From: Cucumis sativus | Lineage: Eukaryota; Streptophyta; Magnoliopsida; Cucurbitales; Cucurbitaceae | Length of the DNA: 64,000 nucleotides | Assembly: GCF_000004075.3 (NCBI RefSeq) | Contig: NC_026656.2 | Location: 14,694,001-14,758,000 of the forward strand | Direction of reading: 5' to 3' | In this document: in pieces, positions 62,501-64,000 of the stretch | Layout: each line of letters starts with the position of its first letter | Numbering within the stretch: position 1 is the first letter of the stretch | Notes under the pieces: model-generated | What the model saw: the letters and a program-made list of their open reading frames with translations, nothing else | Database searches by the model: none | Told to the model about the DNA's origin: nothing | Made by a program: the position numbers and the translations under genes

Positions 62501-62715
62501 TCCCTCAAGTTCACAACAAATAACGCTGATGTTGGTTGGTTATGGTGGATGCAAAAAAATGTCAATACTGTCACGTGCTAAATTTGGATAATGAATCCTA
62601 AGCCTGGAGCTAATTTACATATACATGGTATTATAACGGAACCTCTTTCAATAAAATACAGATTATGGGACGAACCAAGACGAAAGTTGTTGGGTGTGTG
62701 TTGCATTGCAATGCC

Positions 62716-62800
62716 CCAAGTTTAGGAGGACATTCTACTATAACACATTGAGTTTAGGAGGACGCTATACTATAACGGTTCGAGTTTAGAAGGGGACATG
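62716..62800. repeat. Imperfect tandem repeat, ~32-bp unit, ~2.5 copies
   Basis: 'agtttaggaggac.(t/c)tactataac' recurs twice, followed by a partial 'agtttagaagg'. Confidence 0.7.
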
Positions 62801-62889
62801 AATGAACCAAGACCAAATACATATGAGTGAGAAGGATCCAAAGAATATGAAAGTATATAGTTAATTAATAAACACTTAAAACAAGTAAC

Positions 62890-62980
62890 ATGCACATTCA
62901 TTTTTAACACTTCAATCACAAGATAACATATACGTTCATTTTTAACAATTCAATCACAAGAACTTTAAAATATGTGTGCT
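62890..62980. repeat. Tandem duplication, ~45-bp unit
   Basis: 'cattcatttttaacacttcaatcacaaga' and 'gttcatttttaacaattcaatcacaaga' lie in direct succession with a shared lead-in 'aacat'. Confidence 0.75.
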
Positions 62981-64000
62981 TAACTTGAAACAATCGTACG
63001 TTAGGTAATTTACTCATAATTTTTCTAGGGATTAGAAAAATAATAATTGTATGGTAAAAATAGTATTTTTTCTTTTTGGTACAATCCATACCATCAAGAT
63101 GAATGTTGCCTATTTGGTAACATCAACAATAACAAAACTCCAAAATTTAATATATTTAACTTGAAAGGATTCTATATATATATATAGGAGAAATTAAGTA
63201 TGTAAATCAAGATAGGATTTGAGACCTTACATTTTAAACATCCAATTTTCTAAATAATTGAAGATTCTTAAAAACAAGCCTTCAATTATCTTTTAAATAA
63301 TTAGTACTGAATATATTCTTATTTTATGTGAATAATCATTGATCATATCAATAATTAACATAAATGTTGAGACAAACTCTAATCATAATAATTATTGACT
63401 CTAAACTTGATATCGGTAACTATCATCATTCTTTTATATGATTTTGATCATTTTTAATATATCATACTATTTGTAATTACTTTTCTGCTTGCTATTTTTA
63501 TAACATATTATGTAATAAGTTCACAATTCAAAATATATAGTTTTTAAAAAAACAACATTTCCTCACTAGATAGATATTATCATTAGATATAAAAAAATTC
63601 ATCCACGATTTGGATTGATCAATAATTAAACAAGTTTATTATTTCGTTATTCGCATCAACTCATTAAAAAATATTACATTTATCACTTAATTAGCTACTT
63701 GTGACAATCTCTGTAATTAACTTTTCTATAATGATTACCAATCCAACTCAACTTTATGTTTTTATTGTCAACCAAACCACGAATAAAGAATAATCAAGTG
63801 ATCACGGAGTACAATATTGGTGTATGATATTACATTACATAATTCAAAAGGGTGGAAAAGAAAATTATAATGAATGATTTGAAGGATTAAATTATGATTG
63901 GCTACCTAATTGAGAAATTTCACAAAAAAGAAAAGAAAAGAAAAGAAAAAAGGGTGATGAAAATTATAAGATAATGGGTATCTTTGAGGGGAAGGACAAA

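Larger units (their letters stand above)
56027..64000. other. Gene-less right flank with repeats
   Basis: The SAM carrier 3' UTR extends to roughly 56400. Beyond that I find a T32 tract at 57030, decayed LTR-retrotransposon sequence near 57600-58720, a CT/CTCCCT-rich tract at 59543, a small TA run near 60680, a ~32-bp tandem repeat at 62716 and a ~45-bp duplication at 62890. The frames at 59354-59644 and 60777-60983 look like promoter or low-complexity DNA rather than genes. Confidence 0.5.

Overview
This window is AT-rich nuclear DNA of a flowering plant. It has spliced protein genes with GT/AG (and two inferred GC/AG) introns, a nuclear tRNA gene, SINE- and LTR-like debris inside introns, and many low-complexity tracts. 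Gene content and intron positions are eudicot. The abundance of short AT-rich inverted-repeat debris makes a cucurbit (Cucumis-like) source my best guess, but that is inference.

Eight protein genes and one tRNA gene were resolved. Exons were joined by reading frame, splice signals and conserved protein blocks. On the left are the 3' half of a DRG1-type GTPase gene (+, 269-2247) and, convergent with it, a small NOI/RIN4-like gene (-, 3281-7237), whose last 48-bp exon lies 2.4 kb from the rest. A gene-poor stretch follows. Then come an RNA-binding protein of the UBA2/AKIP1 type (-, 15952-17454) with a long, probably spliced 3' UTR, a tRNA-Leu(UAG) (+, 19242-19321), the small GTPase LIP1 (-, 20229-25696) and a group IIc WRKY with a WRKYGKK core (-, 29306-32219). 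After about 8 kb of repeats come a Rab7-class GTPase (+, 40233-42272), a violaxanthin de-epoxidase-related protein (+, 43229-45643) and an S-adenosylmethionine carrier (+, 48875-56026). The last 8 kb shows only decayed repeats.

The genes do not form a pathway. Most are housekeeping or signalling genes. The order does look ancient: from memory, LIP1/WRKY51, RABG2/VDR and DRG/SAMC1 are each close neighbours in Arabidopsis, so the window may combine three conserved microsyntenic pairs.

The most unusual sequence features are: an 18-bp perfect palindrome beside a G-box upstream of the WRKY gene; two GC-AG introns; a higher-order minisatellite (about 62-bp monomer, about 188-bp trimer) inside an element with inverted ends; a dispersed family of similar inverted-end elements; two tRNA-derived SINE-like families; and a tandem LTR-like (TRIM-like) array in a carrier intron. 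I found no CRISPR, phage or operon-type system and no convincing undescribed multi-gene system.
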